A DNA stretch of 64,000 nucleotides from Actinobacillus porcitonsillarum (GCF_003101015.1 NZ_CP029206.1:434001-498000), one strand, 5' to 3'; positions 27,947 to 37,942 are shown, counted from the first letter of the stretch. Numbers and translations: made by a program. Notes: generated by a model not told the origin, from the letters alone.

Positions 27947-27955
27947 ACTGGAAAA

Positions 27956-28672
27956 TTATTGTCCGTAGTAGGCATTTTTGCCGTGTTTACGTAAGTAATG
28001 CTTATCGAGCAACTCTTGTTGCATTGAACCGATATTCGGGCGGATTTGATGGCTGACAAAATTCATATACGCCACTTCTTCTAATACCACAGAATTATGC
28101 ACCGCATCGTGCCCGTCTTTACCCCAAGTGAAAGGCCCGTGGGAGTGAACCAGTACACCCGGCACCATAGAAGGTTCAATGCCACGTTTACGGAATGTTT
28201 CGACAATCACTTTACCGGTTTCGAGTTCATATTCGCCTGCAATTTCTTCCGGGGTCATACGGCGTGTACAAGGGACGGAGCCGTAGAAGTAATCGCCTTG
28301 AGTGGTGCCAAGTGCCAAAATATCTTCCCCTGCTTGTGCCCAAGCGGTTGCATGGCGAGAATGTGTATGTACAATCCCCCCAATTTCAGGGAATTGGCGA
28401 TAAAGCTCTAAGTGGGTTGCGGTATCTGAAGAAGGTTTTTTGCTACCATACACACGGTTGCCTTGCAGATCGACAATCACAATATCTTCAACGGTCATCG
28501 CATCATATTCCACGCCTGATGGCTTGATGGCGACTAATCCCGTTTCGCGGTCGATTTCACTCACGTTACCCCAAGTAAAAGTGACTAATTTATACTTTGG
28601 TAAATCTAAGTTAGCCTTTAAAACACGCTCTCTTAATGCTTGTAATACCGGTGTTAATTCAATTTGGTTCAT
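27956..28672 (-). CDS. ulaF: L-ribulose-5-phosphate 4-epimerase
   Basis: 238 residues of the class II aldolase/epimerase family. Zinc ligands are in [12 protein letters not shown] (two histidines near residue 98) and the later H in [12 protein letters not shown]. It converts L-ribulose 5-phosphate to D-xylulose 5-phosphate, the exit of the ascorbate pathway into the pentose phosphate pathway. AraD and SgaE/UlaF cannot be separated by motif alone; the symbol rests on the ula context. It overlaps ulaE by four bases (ATGA) and is the last gene of ulaG-R-E-F. Confidence 0.93.
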   Translation of the reverse strand: MNQIELTPVLQALRERVLKANLDLPKYKLVTFTWGNVSEIDRETGLVAIKPSGVEYDAMTVEDIVIVDLQGNRVYGSKKPSSDTATHLELYRQFPEIGGIVHTHSRHATAWAQAGEDILALGTTQGDYFYGSVPCTRRMTPEEIAGEYELETGKVIVETFRKRGIEPSMVPGVLVHSHGPFTWGKDGHDAVHNSVVLEEVAYMNFVSHQIRPNIGSMQQELLDKHYLRKHGKNAYYGQ

Positions 28673-29529
28673 AGCTCAAATCCTCCTTCTTCCATCTTTT
28701 GTTCAATCCAGCGACGAGCATTGATGATCTCTGCTACAGGATCTTCAGATTTTTCAGTCCACATTTCTATTAAAAATGCACCTCGATAATTCAATTCTGC
28801 AAGAGTTTTAAAGCAACCAACAAAATCTACACAACCACTTCCAAATGGTACATCACGGAATTGACCTTTACAGGTTTCAGTAACTTTATAAGTATCTTTT
28901 AAGTGAATAGCCGAGATCTTATCGATACCGAGTTTAAGCTCTTCGGCGACATTGTCATTCCACGCAGAGAGATTGCCTAAATCAGGATAAACAGTAAACC
29001 ACGGCGACTTGATGATCTCATCCAATTTTTTCCAACGAGAAATCGAACTCATAAATTGGGTATCCATAATTTCAACAGCAATAGTCACTTGATTACTTGC
29101 CGCTAACTCAACCGCCCACTTCAAACCCTCTTGGAAGCGCTGAATAGTACCCTCATCCTGTTCTTCATAATAAACATCATAGCCTGCAAGTTGAATTGTC
29201 CTAATCCCAAGATCCACTGCTAATTGAATAGCCTTTTCCATAATTTCATAGGCTTTTTGGCGAGTCGCTTTATCTCTGCTGCCAAACGGGAAACGGCGAT
29301 GCCCAGATAGACACATTGATGGAATAGTTACTCCCGTATTAATTATGGCTTTAACTAAATCCATTCGTTCTTCTTTAGTCCAATCAAGACGCGCTAAGCG
29401 CTCATCTGTTTCATCAACTGACATTTCTACAAAGTCAAAATCACAGGTTTTAGCGATAGAGAGTCTATCTTGCCAACTGATATTTTTTGGCAAGGCTTTT
29501 TCATAAATACCTAATTTATGCTTTCTCAT
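28669..29529 (-). CDS. ulaE: L-xylulose-5-phosphate 3-epimerase
   Basis: 286 residues, TIM-barrel of the xylose isomerase-like AP-endonuclease-2 superfamily. It converts L-xylulose 5-phosphate to L-ribulose 5-phosphate. Metal-site carboxylates are visible at FVEMSVDE (about 35-42), [12 protein letters not shown] (about 155), YPDLGNL (about 185) and FLIEMWTEK (about 250). Translationally coupled to ulaF. Preceded by AAGGGG about ten bases before the start. Confidence 0.93.
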   Translation of the reverse strand: MRKHKLGIYEKALPKNISWQDRLSIAKTCDFDFVEMSVDETDERLARLDWTKEERMDLVKAIINTGVTIPSMCLSGHRRFPFGSRDKATRQKAYEIMEKAIQLAVDLGIRTIQLAGYDVYYEEQDEGTIQRFQEGLKWAVELAASNQVTIAVEIMDTQFMSSISRWKKLDEIIKSPWFTVYPDLGNLSAWNDNVAEELKLGIDKISAIHLKDTYKVTETCKGQFRDVPFGSGCVDFVGCFKTLAELNYRGAFLIEMWTEKSEDPVAEIINARRWIEQKMEEGGFEL

Positions 29530-29554
29530 TTTTAATCCCCTTAAAGCGATTTAG

Positions 29555-30301
29555 TTAAGCTAAAATCACTTTTAACCCTTTTTCTCTTAACTGCTTAATA
29601 ATATTTGGATCGGCTTCTTGCCCTGTAATCAAAAGATCTATTTCAGCTATCTCACTGAATAGCATTCCTACCTGTTTACCTAACTTCGAGCTATCTACTA
29701 ATGCAATAAGTTTATTCGCTTTTTTTGCCAACGGCTGTTCTGAGTTAGCAATTATCATATCTGTTTTATATAATCCCTCGCTCGTAAACCCCTTTCCACT
29801 GGTAAACATCACGTCTGCAAAATAGGTACATTCTTTTTGATTGCTTAATGAGAGAGTTACACACTTATTTTTATTATATTGCCCTCCCATAATCACTACA
29901 TTATCATGTTGATGGTCAATAAGATCATTAGCAAGCGGTAGAAAATTTGTAATAATTTGCAACGGTCTTCCACAAAGCACTTTACCTAACATTTGCATTG
30001 TTGAACCTGCTGTTAAAATTACGCTTTCACCATCATTACAAAATTGGCTTGCAATTTCTGCAATTCGTTGCTTTTCATCAATATTGTTAATTTTTTTATC
30101 TGCAGCTAGAGTAAAATCATAGCTCATAGCTTCAGCACCATTACGAACTTTCCGTAGTTTCCCTTGCTTATTTAATTTATTAATATCGCGACGAGCCGTT
30201 GCAGGCGAAATCCCCAATAATTCAATAATTTCCGAAGTTGAAAGAATCTGTTTTTCTTCTAACACCGAGAGTAATTGTTTGTGTCGATACGTTTCGTTCA
30301 T
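29555..30301 (-). CDS. ulaR: DeoR-family repressor of the ascorbate genes (UlaR-like)
   Basis: 248 residues. N-terminal DeoR helix-turn-helix (LSTSEIIELLGISPATARRDINKLNKQG, about 20-47) and a sugar-phosphate-sensing domain with TAGSTMQMLGKVL and the conserved DSSKLGKQ near residue 203. In E. coli UlaR represses ulaG and ulaABCDEF and is released by L-ascorbate 6-phosphate. Unlike E. coli, where ulaR stands apart from the ulaABCDEF operon, it is embedded here in the ulaG-ulaE-ulaF operon. Confidence 0.87.
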   Translation of the reverse strand: MNETYRHKQLLSVLEEKQILSTSEIIELLGISPATARRDINKLNKQGKLRKVRNGAEAMSYDFTLAADKKINNIDEKQRIAEIASQFCNDGESVILTAGSTMQMLGKVLCGRPLQIITNFLPLANDLIDHQHDNVVIMGGQYNKNKCVTLSLSNQKECTYFADVMFTSGKGFTSEGLYKTDMIIANSEQPLAKKANKLIALVDSSKLGKQVGMLFSEIAEIDLLITGQEADPNIIKQLREKGLKVILA

Positions 30302-30351
30302 TGCAGTTCCTTATGAAATTTAATTCAATTCAATGAACTGTTTATCTATAG

Positions 30352-30389
30352 CGATGAACGGCACAAGCACTATCTTGTGCCGTTCATCG
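30352..30389 (-). other. Strong hairpin between ulaG and ulaR
   Basis: A perfect 16-bp stem (CGATGAACGGCACAAG and its complement) with a 6-base loop, starting 1 base after the ulaG stop. No T-run follows, so it is not a standard terminator. It would block 3' decay and set ulaG mRNA apart from the rest of the operon. Confidence 0.8.
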
Positions 30390-30390
30390 T

Positions 30391-31482
30391 TTACAGCATT
30401 GATTTGAATTGAATATTTGGTTCTTGCTCGAAGCAATCATCAAAACCGCGTGGGTGATGATATTCAATTAAGTCTTTATCTTGTGGATAAACATATTTTC
30501 CGCCCACTTCCCAAATAAATGGATGGAATTTGTATTGTAAGCGATCTTTACGCATACGCCATAATTCAATAATTTCTTGCGTACTTGCCATAAAGTTTGT
30601 CCAGATGTCATGATGAACTGGAATAATCACTTTACAACGTAAACATTCTGCCATACGTAGTAAATCCACAGAAGTCATTTTATCGGCAATACCGACTGGG
30701 TTCTCACCATAATTGTTTAATGCCACATCAATGTCAAATTGTTTACCATGTTTCGCAAACTGAATTGAGTAGTGAGAGTCTGCACCGTGATAAATGTTAC
30801 CGCCAGGGGTTTTGAACACATAGTTCACTGCTTTACGACCCATTTCTTCATCAGACGGGCAAAGACCGGCTAATTCTCCGCCTTGTTCTTCTGCGCCTTC
30901 CACCGGTAAGGTAACTAAACAGGTACGGTCAAATGAGTCTAAGGCATGAATTTCAACGTCTTTTAATTTCACCACATCGCCCGGTTTTACAATGATGATA
31001 CGCTCTTCCGGCACGCCCCATTTTTTCCAAAGTTCTGCACAGTGCCACGGGCCAACAAATTTCACGTGATCTAATTTTGGATTATTTACAATCGCTGCCG
31101 CCACATTCACATCAATGTGGTCACTATGGTAGTGAGAAGCCAAAATGAAATCTACTTCATTGATTGCAAATGGATCTAACACCATTGGTTGCGCACGAAG
31201 GTTTGGTTGTAACTTGCGAACACCTGCCATATTTGCCATTTGGTGACCACGCACCATATCTTTGACTTTCTTCGTGCTTTTACCTCGACCGCACCATAAG
31301 TCCATACAAATGTTTGCACCTGCTGGGGTTTTAATCCATACACCTACACAACCAAGCCACCACATTGCAAAGTTACCTTCCGGTACAACTTCGTTTTCAA
31401 TCTCTTCGTTTAACCATGTTCCCCATTCTGGGAATGTTGATAAAATCCAGCTTTCACGAGTAATTTCATTAACTTTAGCCAT
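30391..31482 (-). CDS. ulaG: L-ascorbate-6-phosphate lactonase
   Basis: 363 residues, metallo-beta-lactamase fold. It opens the lactone ring of ascorbate 6-phosphate to 3-keto-L-gulonate 6-phosphate in the cytoplasm. The metal motif [12 protein letters not shown] (HxHxDH type, about 115-126) and later HGADSHYS (about 233) and PVHHDIWTN (about 289) are visible. First gene of the minus-strand operon; divergent from ulaA with a 348-base shared control region. Confidence 0.96.
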   Translation of the reverse strand: MAKVNEITRESWILSTFPEWGTWLNEEIENEVVPEGNFAMWWLGCVGVWIKTPAGANICMDLWCGRGKSTKKVKDMVRGHQMANMAGVRKLQPNLRAQPMVLDPFAINEVDFILASHYHSDHIDVNVAAAIVNNPKLDHVKFVGPWHCAELWKKWGVPEERIIIVKPGDVVKLKDVEIHALDSFDRTCLVTLPVEGAEEQGGELAGLCPSDEEMGRKAVNYVFKTPGGNIYHGADSHYSIQFAKHGKQFDIDVALNNYGENPVGIADKMTSVDLLRMAECLRCKVIIPVHHDIWTNFMASTQEIIELWRMRKDRLQYKFHPFIWEVGGKYVYPQDKDLIEYHHPRGFDDCFEQEPNIQFKSML

Positions 31483-31580
31483 AATATGTACCTACCTCAT
31501 TGTTTTTAGGAGAAACCATAATTCAATCAAATACAATCATAAATAATCATATTTTTTTGTAAAATAGTTTTTGTTGATTT

Positions 31581-31596
31581 TGTGATCTAGGTCTCA
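31581..31596. promoter_or_regulatory. CRP-like site, ulaG side
   Basis: TGTGATCTAGGTCTCA fits TGTGA-N6-TCACA with one mismatch. It lies about 100 bases before ulaG. The ula genes of E. coli are CRP-activated. Confidence 0.6.
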
Positions 31597-31684
31597 TTTT
31601 AATTAAGCTATATACCTTTATTTTATTTAAAAAAACCCTATTTAGCCTCTCTATATTTTTTCAGGAAATGAAATAAAAATAAAA

Positions 31685-31700
31685 TGTGATCAACCTCACA
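31685..31700. promoter_or_regulatory. CRP site, ulaA side
   Basis: TGTGATCAACCTCACA is a perfect TGTGA-N6-TCACA match. It lies about 130 bases before ulaA and adjoins two AATAATC motifs, which fits CRP/UlaR joint control of the ascorbate transport operon. Confidence 0.75.
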
Positions 31701-31830
31701 AATAATCAAAAATAATCTTTTCCCTTCAAAAAAGAGCGATTATTATTCGGTCGGATAGCGATTTTTATCGATACAAATATTCAACTTTGCTGTTGATTAC
31801 ATTTTTCAAAAATATATAAGAGGTACTCTT

Positions 31831-33615
31831 ATGGAAATACTTACAGATATTCTGCTCTTTTTAAAAGATCAGGTGTTAAATAAAGCACCATTCTTACTTG
31901 GTATCGTAGCCTGCTTGGGTTACATTCTTCTGAAAAAAGACACCACCACCGTGATTAAAGGCACAATCAAAACCATCGTTGGTTTTATGATTGTACAAGC
32001 GGGTTCGGGTTTCCTTGTAACCAACTTCAAACCTGTTATCGAAGGTTTATCTAAATTCCATAACCTAACAGGTGCGGTCATCGACCCTTACACCAGTATG
32101 CAAGCCACCATTCAAACCATGGCAGATAACTATGCTTGGGTTGGTTATGCGGTAATCGGTGCATTACTTTTAAATGTTTTACTCGTAGTATTTAGACGCT
32201 TCACGGGTATTCGTACCATTATGCTCACTGGTCATATTATGTTCCAACAAGCAGGTCTTGTTGCCGTGTTCTATATGATCATCGGTGCTTCTATGTGGGA
32301 AACCATTATCTATACTTCTGTGTTAATGGCACTCTACTGGGGTATCTCTTCTAACATTATGTATAAACCGACACAAGCGGTGACCGGCGGTGCAGGTTTC
32401 TCTATCGGTCACCAACAACAAATCGCGTCTTGGATTGCAGTAAAACTTGCACCGAAACTCGGTAACAAAGATGACTCTGTTGATCATATGAACCTACCAA
32501 AATGGTTACATATCTTCCACGACAGTATCTCTGCAACTGCATTAGTGATGACAATCTTCTTCGGTATCATCTTACTTTCATTCGGTTTAGATAACTTGCA
32601 ACAAATGGCAGGTAAAACCCACTGGTTTATGTACATTCTTGAAATGGGCTTGAAATTTGCGGTAGCCATTCAAATCATCGTAACCGGTGTACGTATGTTC
32701 GTGGCAGAGCTTTCTGAAGCGTTTAAAGGTATCTCTGAACGTGTGATTCCAAACTCAGTACTTGCAATCGACTGTGCGGCAATCTATGCCTTCTCACCAA
32801 ATGCGATGGTATTCGGTTTTATGTGGGGTGCAATCGGTCAATTCGTGGCGGTAGGTATCTTATTAGGCTTTAGCTCACCGATTTTAATTATCCCGGGCTT
32901 TATCCCAATGTTCTTCTCTAACGCAACAATCGGTGTATTCGCTAACCAATTCGGTGGTTGGAAAGCCGTGATGAAAATCTGTTTCGTGATGGGTATCATC
33001 GAAGTGTTAGGTTCTGCGTGGGTAATCCAAATGTTAGCAAGCCAAGGTACAACCTTCAACGGTTGGATGGGTATGGCTGACTGGGCATTATTCTTCCCTC
33101 CAATCCTACAAGGTATCATTAGCGTACCAGGCTTCTTCTTCATCATTGTTGCTTTAGCGATGGTTTATATGTTCTTCGCCTCTCGCACCTTACGTGCTGA
33201 AGAAGCAGAAGCAGCCGCAAAAGGTTTAACTCTTGAACAACTAGACGGTTACGGCTTAGATGAAGTTGAAACCAAACAAGAAACCAAAGTTGAAGAAACA
33301 ACAACGCAAAGTGATGCAACACCGGTGCGTATCTTAGCGGTATGTGGCTCAGGTCAAGGTTCATCAATGATGATGAAAATGAAGATCAAAGGCTACCTAG
33401 ATAAACGTGGTATTCCAAACATTATGGACTCTTGTGCGGTAACGGACTACAAAGGCAAATTAAATGAAATCGACATTATCGTTTCATCTCAACACTTAGC
33501 TGCTGAAATTGAAGTGCCGGAAGGCAAAGCATTCCTAGGTGTGAAAAATATGTTAAACCCTAACTCATTCGGAGACGAACTCATTGAGTTAATTAACAAA
33601 CATAATGCAAAATAA
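31831..33615 (+). CDS. ulaA: Ascorbate PTS fused EIIC-EIIB (UlaA-UlaB)
   Basis: 594 residues. Residues 1-455 are the membrane permease domain of UlaA (about 11 helices; [16 protein letters not shown] near 193). A charged Glu/Thr-rich linker (456-497) joins it to a C-terminal EIIB domain with the phosphorylated cysteine C505 in [13 protein letters not shown]. In E. coli the two are separate proteins. Together with UlaC it takes up L-ascorbate and delivers ascorbate 6-phosphate. Preceded by AGAGGT. First gene of ulaA-C-D. Confidence 0.95.
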   Translation: MEILTDILLFLKDQVLNKAPFLLGIVACLGYILLKKDTTTVIKGTIKTIVGFMIVQAGSGFLVTNFKPVIEGLSKFHNLTGAVIDPYTSMQATIQTMADNYAWVGYAVIGALLLNVLLVVFRRFTGIRTIMLTGHIMFQQAGLVAVFYMIIGASMWETIIYTSVLMALYWGISSNIMYKPTQAVTGGAGFSIGHQQQIASWIAVKLAPKLGNKDDSVDHMNLPKWLHIFHDSISATALVMTIFFGIILLSFGLDNLQQMAGKTHWFMYILEMGLKFAVAIQIIVTGVRMFVAELSEAFKGISERVIPNSVLAIDCAAIYAFSPNAMVFGFMWGAIGQFVAVGILLGFSSPILIIPGFIPMFFSNATIGVFANQFGGWKAVMKICFVMGIIEVLGSAWVIQMLASQGTTFNGWMGMADWALFFPPILQGIISVPGFFFIIVALAMVYMFFASRTLRAEEAEAAAKGLTLEQLDGYGLDEVETKQETKVEETTTQSDATPVRILAVCGSGQGSSMMMKMKIKGYLDKRGIPNIMDSCAVTDYKGKLNEIDIIVSSQHLAAEIEVPEGKAFLGVKNMLNPNSFGDELIELINKHNAK

Positions 33616-33632
33616 TTCTAAAAATTAACCGC

Positions 33633-33674
33633 TTGCTCTCTCACGTTTTTCTTTAGAAGGCTGTGAGAGGGCAA
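33633..33674 (+). other. Hairpin between ulaA and ulaC
   Basis: TTGCTCTCTCAC (33633-33644) pairs with GTGAGAGGGCAA (33663-33674) with one mismatch. No T-run; the ulaC ribosome binding site (AGAGGA) follows. Likely an mRNA-stabilising or partial attenuation structure. Confidence 0.6.
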
Positions 33675-33691
33675 ACTAGAGGAAACTCACA

Positions 33692-34162
33692 ATGAATTTA
33701 AAACAATCTTTAATTGAAAATAACTCAATCAAACTCAACCAATCAGCAAGCACTTGGCAAGAAGCCATCAAAATTGCCATTAACCCTTTAATTGAATCAG
33801 GCGCAGTCGAACCGCGCTATTATGATCGCATTATTGAATGTATCAATGAAATGGGGCCTTACATCATTCTAGCGCCAGGCTTAGCAATGCCACACGCTCG
33901 CCCTGAAGATGGCGTAAATCGCACCGCTTTTGCACTTGTTACGCTAACCCAACCTGTTGTTTTTGAAGGTGAAGATGAACCTGTTGATGTTTTACTTGCC
34001 CTTGCCGGCAGCGATTCAGATCAACATATGCAAGGCTTAATTGAAATTACCCAAGTGCTTGATGATCCGGATAGCGACACAGGTGTTGATTTAGATAAAA
34101 TCCGCTGCTGCAAAACCGCAGAAGATGTCTATGCCGTGATTGATGCCGCATTAAACGGTTAA
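33692..34162 (+). CDS. ulaC: Ascorbate PTS EIIA (UlaC)
   Basis: 156 residues of the mannitol/fructose-type EIIA fold. The phospho-accepting histidine is H68 in LAMPHARPEDG. It passes phosphate from HPr to the EIIB domain fused to UlaA. A second conserved histidine lies in DQHMQGL. Confidence 0.95.
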   Translation: MNLKQSLIENNSIKLNQSASTWQEAIKIAINPLIESGAVEPRYYDRIIECINEMGPYIILAPGLAMPHARPEDGVNRTAFALVTLTQPVVFEGEDEPVDVLLALAGSDSDQHMQGLIEITQVLDDPDSDTGVDLDKIRCCKTAEDVYAVIDAALNG

Positions 34163-34225
34163 TTCATACAAGCGGTTAAGAAAACAGTACTTTTTGCAAA
34201 TTTTCATCTTTAAAAGGAAAACAAT

Positions 34226-34906
34226 ATGTCAAAACCACTTCTCCAAATTGCCCTTGATTCTTTAAGTTTAGAAAAAGCGGTGGCAGATGCTAAACAAGCT
34301 GAAGCCGTTGTCGATATTATCGAATGTGGCACAATCCTAGCTTGTGCAGAAGGCATGAAAGCGGTTTCAACGCTTCGAGCATTACACCCAAATCACATTA
34401 TCGTCTGCGATCTAAAAACCACCGATGGTGGTGCAATCCTTGCCAAAATGGCATTTGAAGCAGGGGCGGACTGGCTTACCGTTTCAGCGGCTGCACACCC
34501 TGCAACCAAAGCAGCATGTAAAAAAGTGGCTGATGAATTTAATGCGGCTCACCCTGAATTAAAAGTGAAAAAAGAAATTCAAATCGAAATCTACGGCAAC
34601 TGGACTGTTGAAAAAGATGCACAAGAATGGGTTGATTTAGGCGTAAAACAAGCCATTTACCACCGTTCGCGTGATGCGGAATTAGCAGGTAAAGGCTGGA
34701 CAGCAGAAGATATTGAGCTGATGAAACAACTTTCTGCAAAAGGTTTAGAATTATCGATTACAGGCGGTATCGTGCCTGAAGATATCCACCTTTTCAAAGA
34801 AGTAACAAATGCCAAAGCCTTTATTGCCGGCCGTGCATTAGTGGGCGAAAAAGGTAAAGCGACCGCTGAAGCAATCCGTGCGGAAATTGATAAATATTGG
34901 GCATAA
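34226..34906 (+). CDS. ulaD: 3-keto-L-gulonate-6-phosphate decarboxylase
   Basis: 226 residues, orotidine-phosphate-decarboxylase-suprafamily barrel. The metal and catalytic residues known for the E. coli enzyme fall at the same numbers: D11, E33, D62, K64 and D67 in CDLKTTDGG. It yields L-xylulose 5-phosphate, the substrate of UlaE. Third gene of ulaA-C-D. Confidence 0.95.
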   Translation: MSKPLLQIALDSLSLEKAVADAKQAEAVVDIIECGTILACAEGMKAVSTLRALHPNHIIVCDLKTTDGGAILAKMAFEAGADWLTVSAAAHPATKAACKKVADEFNAAHPELKVKKEIQIEIYGNWTVEKDAQEWVDLGVKQAIYHRSRDAELAGKGWTAEDIELMKQLSAKGLELSITGGIVPEDIHLFKEVTNAKAFIAGRALVGEKGKATAEAIRAEIDKYWA

Positions 34907-34929
34907 TAGCGTTATTTCATTTAATCTCT

Positions 34930-34951
34930 CTCCCTCCGTAAACGGAGGGAG
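34930..34951 (+). terminator. Hairpin after ulaD, probable terminator
   Basis: A perfect 9-bp GC-rich stem CTCCCTCCG / CGGAGGGAG with loop TAAA. The following CAAATATTT has only a weak T-run, so termination may be partial. Confidence 0.6.
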
Positions 34952-35101
34952 CAAATATTTCTGCGCTAAATTGCTTTTTAATCAGAAGCGACATCATATC
35001 GCAGCCCTTTGCAGATCCAGCCGCTTTTTTTTGAGATTTTTTTGAGCTACGTTTCATTTTAGATTATCATTTAGGCAATTTTATAAAACGGTAATAAAAC
35101 A

Positions 35102-36055
35102 ATGAACAAACTCAACTATCTCCTCCCTACTCTTTTTATTTTTTCGTCCTCCTATTCCTTTGCCGAAGAAACAGAAAATACTTGGGCTGACGAACAACAT
35201 AAAAATGTGAAAGAGACCCTTCACTCTTGGTCAAATAATATCAATGATTGGTTAGGCGAAACCGATCCGAATAAACCAGCTTCTGCAAGCCTACGAGTGA
35301 TGATGGATATGGAATGGTCTAAACATCATCATTTTTCTTACAAACCACGCGTACGTGGGAAAATCAAACTCCCTGTTCTCAAAAAACATCTAAGTGTTGT
35401 ATTCGGTGATGAAGATTTAGAAAACCAAGCTCGAGATAAAAACCGTATTGGTAGCAACTACTCTAATCTTGACCCTAACAAGAATTATGATGCCCGCCAA
35501 GCTCGTAATGATAATGCGTCCGTCGGTTTACGTTGGTCAAATGAGGTTAAAAAACTGGGGATTGATAGCGACCTCGATGCGGGTTTACGCTCCGGAGGGG
35601 ATATCTTTGGGCGTTTACGTTTAAGCAAAAAATGGGAATGGACAGAAACACTGAGCACTCGTTTAGAACAAATTTATCGTTATGGGACAAACAGTAAACA
35701 CTATCTACGTACTAACTTGGAAAACCGTTATTGGGATAGTGCAAATGCCTTTATCATGAACCACACCTTCCTACAATATACCCACGATGTTGATGAAGAA
35801 ACAGGTTGGGGAAATAGCTTATACCGCCAACATAACTTTGAGAATAATAAAACGCTAAGCTATGGGCTATTTGCCGGTGGGCGATTTGACCATGAACTTC
35901 ATAAATTTAATTCTTGGGGGCCTTTTGTGACCTACCGCCAACCTATTTTACGTAAATGGGTGTTCATCCAGCCGGAATTAAGTTTTTATAACGATAAAGA
36001 CAATGATCGTAGCCATTATTTAAGAGGCTTCTTGCGTGTAGAAGCGATCTTCTAA
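35102..36055 (+). CDS. Predicted outer-membrane protein of unknown function
   Basis: 317 residues. Signal peptide of about 21 residues (MNKLNYLLPTLFIFSSSYSFA). The mature part is polar with alternating hydrophobic/polar stretches of beta-strand character, many Tyr/Trp residues, and a terminal ...LRGFLRVEAIF: a final phenylalanine after a beta-strand is typical for outer-membrane barrels. I do not recognise a named family. It stands between the ula operon and convergent prmA; no functional link is visible. A soluble periplasmic role is the alternative. Confidence 0.6.
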   Translation: MNKLNYLLPTLFIFSSSYSFAEETENTWADEQHKNVKETLHSWSNNINDWLGETDPNKPASASLRVMMDMEWSKHHHFSYKPRVRGKIKLPVLKKHLSVVFGDEDLENQARDKNRIGSNYSNLDPNKNYDARQARNDNASVGLRWSNEVKKLGIDSDLDAGLRSGGDIFGRLRLSKKWEWTETLSTRLEQIYRYGTNSKHYLRTNLENRYWDSANAFIMNHTFLQYTHDVDEETGWGNSLYRQHNFENNKTLSYGLFAGGRFDHELHKFNSWGPFVTYRQPILRKWVFIQPELSFYNDKDNDRSHYLRGFLRVEAIF

Positions 36056-36063
36056 TAAAGCAC

Positions 36064-36096
36064 AAGCGGTTAAATTCCAACAAAATTTAACCGCTT
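36064..36096. terminator. Bidirectional USS terminator between the OMP gene and prmA
   Basis: A perfect 13-bp stem AAGCGGTTAAATT / AATTTAACCGCTT with a 7-base loop; the left arm is part of an ACAAGCGGT uptake core. Confidence 0.85.
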
Positions 36097-36106
36097 ATTC
36101 GTTCGT

Positions 36107-36991
36107 TTAACCGTGCTTCACGCCCGTAATACGACACCACTCTTCTTTTTCAACCACCGGGTCAAGCGTAAAATCCGGCGCATAGGCTTCGCAAACAGAT
36201 TCCGCTTGTGTTGCTAAAATGCCCGATAACCCCAAATCGCCTTGTGGTTTAACCAACGTAATGATATTTGGTGCCAACTCTTTTAACGGACCGGCAAGAA
36301 TGTTTGCTACCACCACATCTGCTAATAAATCTTTAGGCTGATCTTTAGCAAGGAAGAGCTCTAATCGATCCGCAACGCCATTTGCCTCAGCATTATTGGT
36401 TGAAGCTAAAATCGCTTGTGGATCAATATCAATCCCAATAGCACGCTTCGCCCCAAGTTTTAACGCAGCAATCGCTAAAATGCCTGAACCACAACCAAAG
36501 TCAATTACCGTTTTGCCGGCTAAATCCAAACCATCTAACCATTGCAAACAAAGTGCAGTTGTCGGGTGCGTACCTGTACCGAACGCTAAACCAGGGTCTA
36601 ACATCACATTTACCGCATTAGGATCAGGAACCTCACGCCAACTTGGGCAAATCCATAAACGCTTACCAAATTGCATTGGGTGGAAATTATCCATCCACTC
36701 ACGTTCCCAATCTTTATCTTCAATTTGCTCAATTTTGTGAGCAAAATCTTCCGCGACTAACTGGCTTTCAATTAACGCAGACACAACCGCTTTCATATCG
36801 GTTTCTGCATCGAACAAGCCCACCACATCGGTATTTCCCCAAAGACGGGTTTCGCCCGGAAGCGGTTCAAAAATTGGCGTATCTTGGCTATCCATAAAAG
36901 TAACCGAAACCGCACCAATCTCCTCTAAAAAATCGCTGATCTGCTCAGCGTGTTTATCTGTACTATTTAAACGAATTTGTACCCAAGCCAT
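36107..36991 (-). CDS. prmA: Ribosomal protein L11 methyltransferase
   Basis: 294 residues. It trimethylates ribosomal protein L11 using S-adenosylmethionine. The substrate-binding N domain covers residues 1-110. The Rossmann methyltransferase domain has [20 protein letters not shown] (about 131-150), [20 protein letters not shown] (about 162-181), GIDIDPQAI and the NPPY-equivalent [10 protein letters not shown]. Normal length, alone on its transcript here. Confidence 0.97.
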   Translation of the reverse strand: MAWVQIRLNSTDKHAEQISDFLEEIGAVSVTFMDSQDTPIFEPLPGETRLWGNTDVVGLFDAETDMKAVVSALIESQLVAEDFAHKIEQIEDKDWEREWMDNFHPMQFGKRLWICPSWREVPDPNAVNVMLDPGLAFGTGTHPTTALCLQWLDGLDLAGKTVIDFGCGSGILAIAALKLGAKRAIGIDIDPQAILASTNNAEANGVADRLELFLAKDQPKDLLADVVVANILAGPLKELAPNIITLVKPQGDLGLSGILATQAESVCEAYAPDFTLDPVVEKEEWCRITGVKHG

Positions 36992-37035
36992 TTATTATTC
37001 CTTCTTTTTAAAAACGTTTTATTCTATCGCTTTTT

Positions 37036-37080
37036 CAACAAAAAACGGTAAGTTTTTTCTGAAAACTTACCGCTTGTCGT
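37036..37080. repeat. 45-bp direct repeat, left copy (terminator hairpin with USS core)
   Basis: Identical over 45 bp to 37943-37987, with mismatches immediately outside. Inside is a perfect 11-bp stem CGGTAAGTTTT / AAAACTTACCG followed by CTTGT, giving the uptake-like CCGCTTGTCGT. Marks one edge of the phosphoribosyltransferase unit. Confidence 0.96.
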
Positions 37081-37110
37081 CCTCTTCTTTAATTCATTTT
37101 CATCATCATC

Positions 37111-37872
37111 TCATACGCCATTCTCTTGCTTTCTTGAAGAGATAATATTTCGGACTTCGTCAGCATTCTTACGCGAGTTGAGGATAAATCTTGCTTCCCA
37201 TTCGGTAAGTTTCGAGAAGTCGTAGCCGAATTCGGTTTCCCACCATTTTTCAATGTCGCCATAGTTTTGCCTCAATGTTGATAATGTATCTTTTGATAAT
37301 CTTAATTGTACAGAATATTGTTTCCCTGTTAAAGCATAACAACCTATTACTTTACCACCTAAGTGTTCAATATAACCTTTAATACTCGCTAATGTCCCCC
37401 CTTGTGTTTGAGTATCGTCTAAAATAATGGCTTTTTGCCCTCGTTTAAAAGTCCCATAAAACTGTGGTGAATATGCCAATCTATGCCAACCATCACCTCC
37501 TGTACGAGAAACTTTAGTTGCTTGAACAATAGATAATTCTACGGGGATATTTAATTTTTTCCCAATAACAGTCGCAGTTGCAACAGGGATCATATTCCGC
37601 CCAACAGCTTCTTCAGCGTGAACAGGAACTATCATTACATCTTGCGAACCAATAATTTGACGTAGTTTTTCCACTGCTTCATCTGTTACTAAATCTTTCG
37701 CTAATTGATAAGCCGCCTCGACATTACCTGCTTTAGCCAGCTCATATAAAGGGTGTGATGTTGCCTCCCCAAGTTTACGGTCAATAATCGTATCAGGAAA
37801 ATCATCCGCCCATTTACTTCGCATAACGCCTCCGATAAAAATATCATTAGCGTTAATATATTCTTTTATCAT
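37111..37872 (-). CDS. Phosphoribosyltransferase-domain protein
   Basis: 253 residues. The type I phosphoribosyltransferase fold is shown by the PRPP-binding loop AIILDDTQTQGGT (about 167-179), preceded by beta-strands and a long flexible hood containing KVSRTGGDGWHRL. The last 60 residues (TLRQNYGDIEKWWETEFGYDFSKLTEWEARFIL) form an extra helical part. The substrate base is not evident. The gene is bracketed by two identical 45-bp terminator repeats, which suggests acquisition as a single-gene cassette. The adjacent XRE regulator runs in the same direction but is separated by the right-hand repeat. Confidence 0.75.
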   Translation of the reverse strand: MIKEYINANDIFIGGVMRSKWADDFPDTIIDRKLGEATSHPLYELAKAGNVEAAYQLAKDLVTDEAVEKLRQIIGSQDVMIVPVHAEEAVGRNMIPVATATVIGKKLNIPVELSIVQATKVSRTGGDGWHRLAYSPQFYGTFKRGQKAIILDDTQTQGGTLASIKGYIEHLGGKVIGCYALTGKQYSVQLRLSKDTLSTLRQNYGDIEKWWETEFGYDFSKLTEWEARFILNSRKNADEVRNIISSRKQENGV

Positions 37873-37942
37873 CTTTTTTCTTTCTCAACATTTGATATTT
37901 TCGAAGCTGATCGCAAAAATAATTTAAGCGGTCTTATTCTTA

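Larger units (their letters stand above)
31542..31744. promoter_or_regulatory. Repeated AATAATC motif, candidate UlaR operators
   Basis: AATAATC occurs at 31542, 31701 and 31711, and its inverse GATTATT at 31738, within the ulaG/ulaA gap. Spacing of 10 between two copies (one helical turn) suggests a protein-binding array, most likely for the DeoR-type repressor encoded nearby. AT-rich sequence makes chance copies possible. Confidence 0.35.

Noticed and set aside
28097..28724. Several overlapping plus-strand frames opposite ulaF
   Set aside because: They are antisense to a conserved epimerase and show no domain or start signal.
34952..35101. Possible small gene or RNA in the gap before the outer-membrane protein
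   Set aside because: I see T-rich runs and a weak GC patch but no promoter-terminator pair or convincing reading frame.
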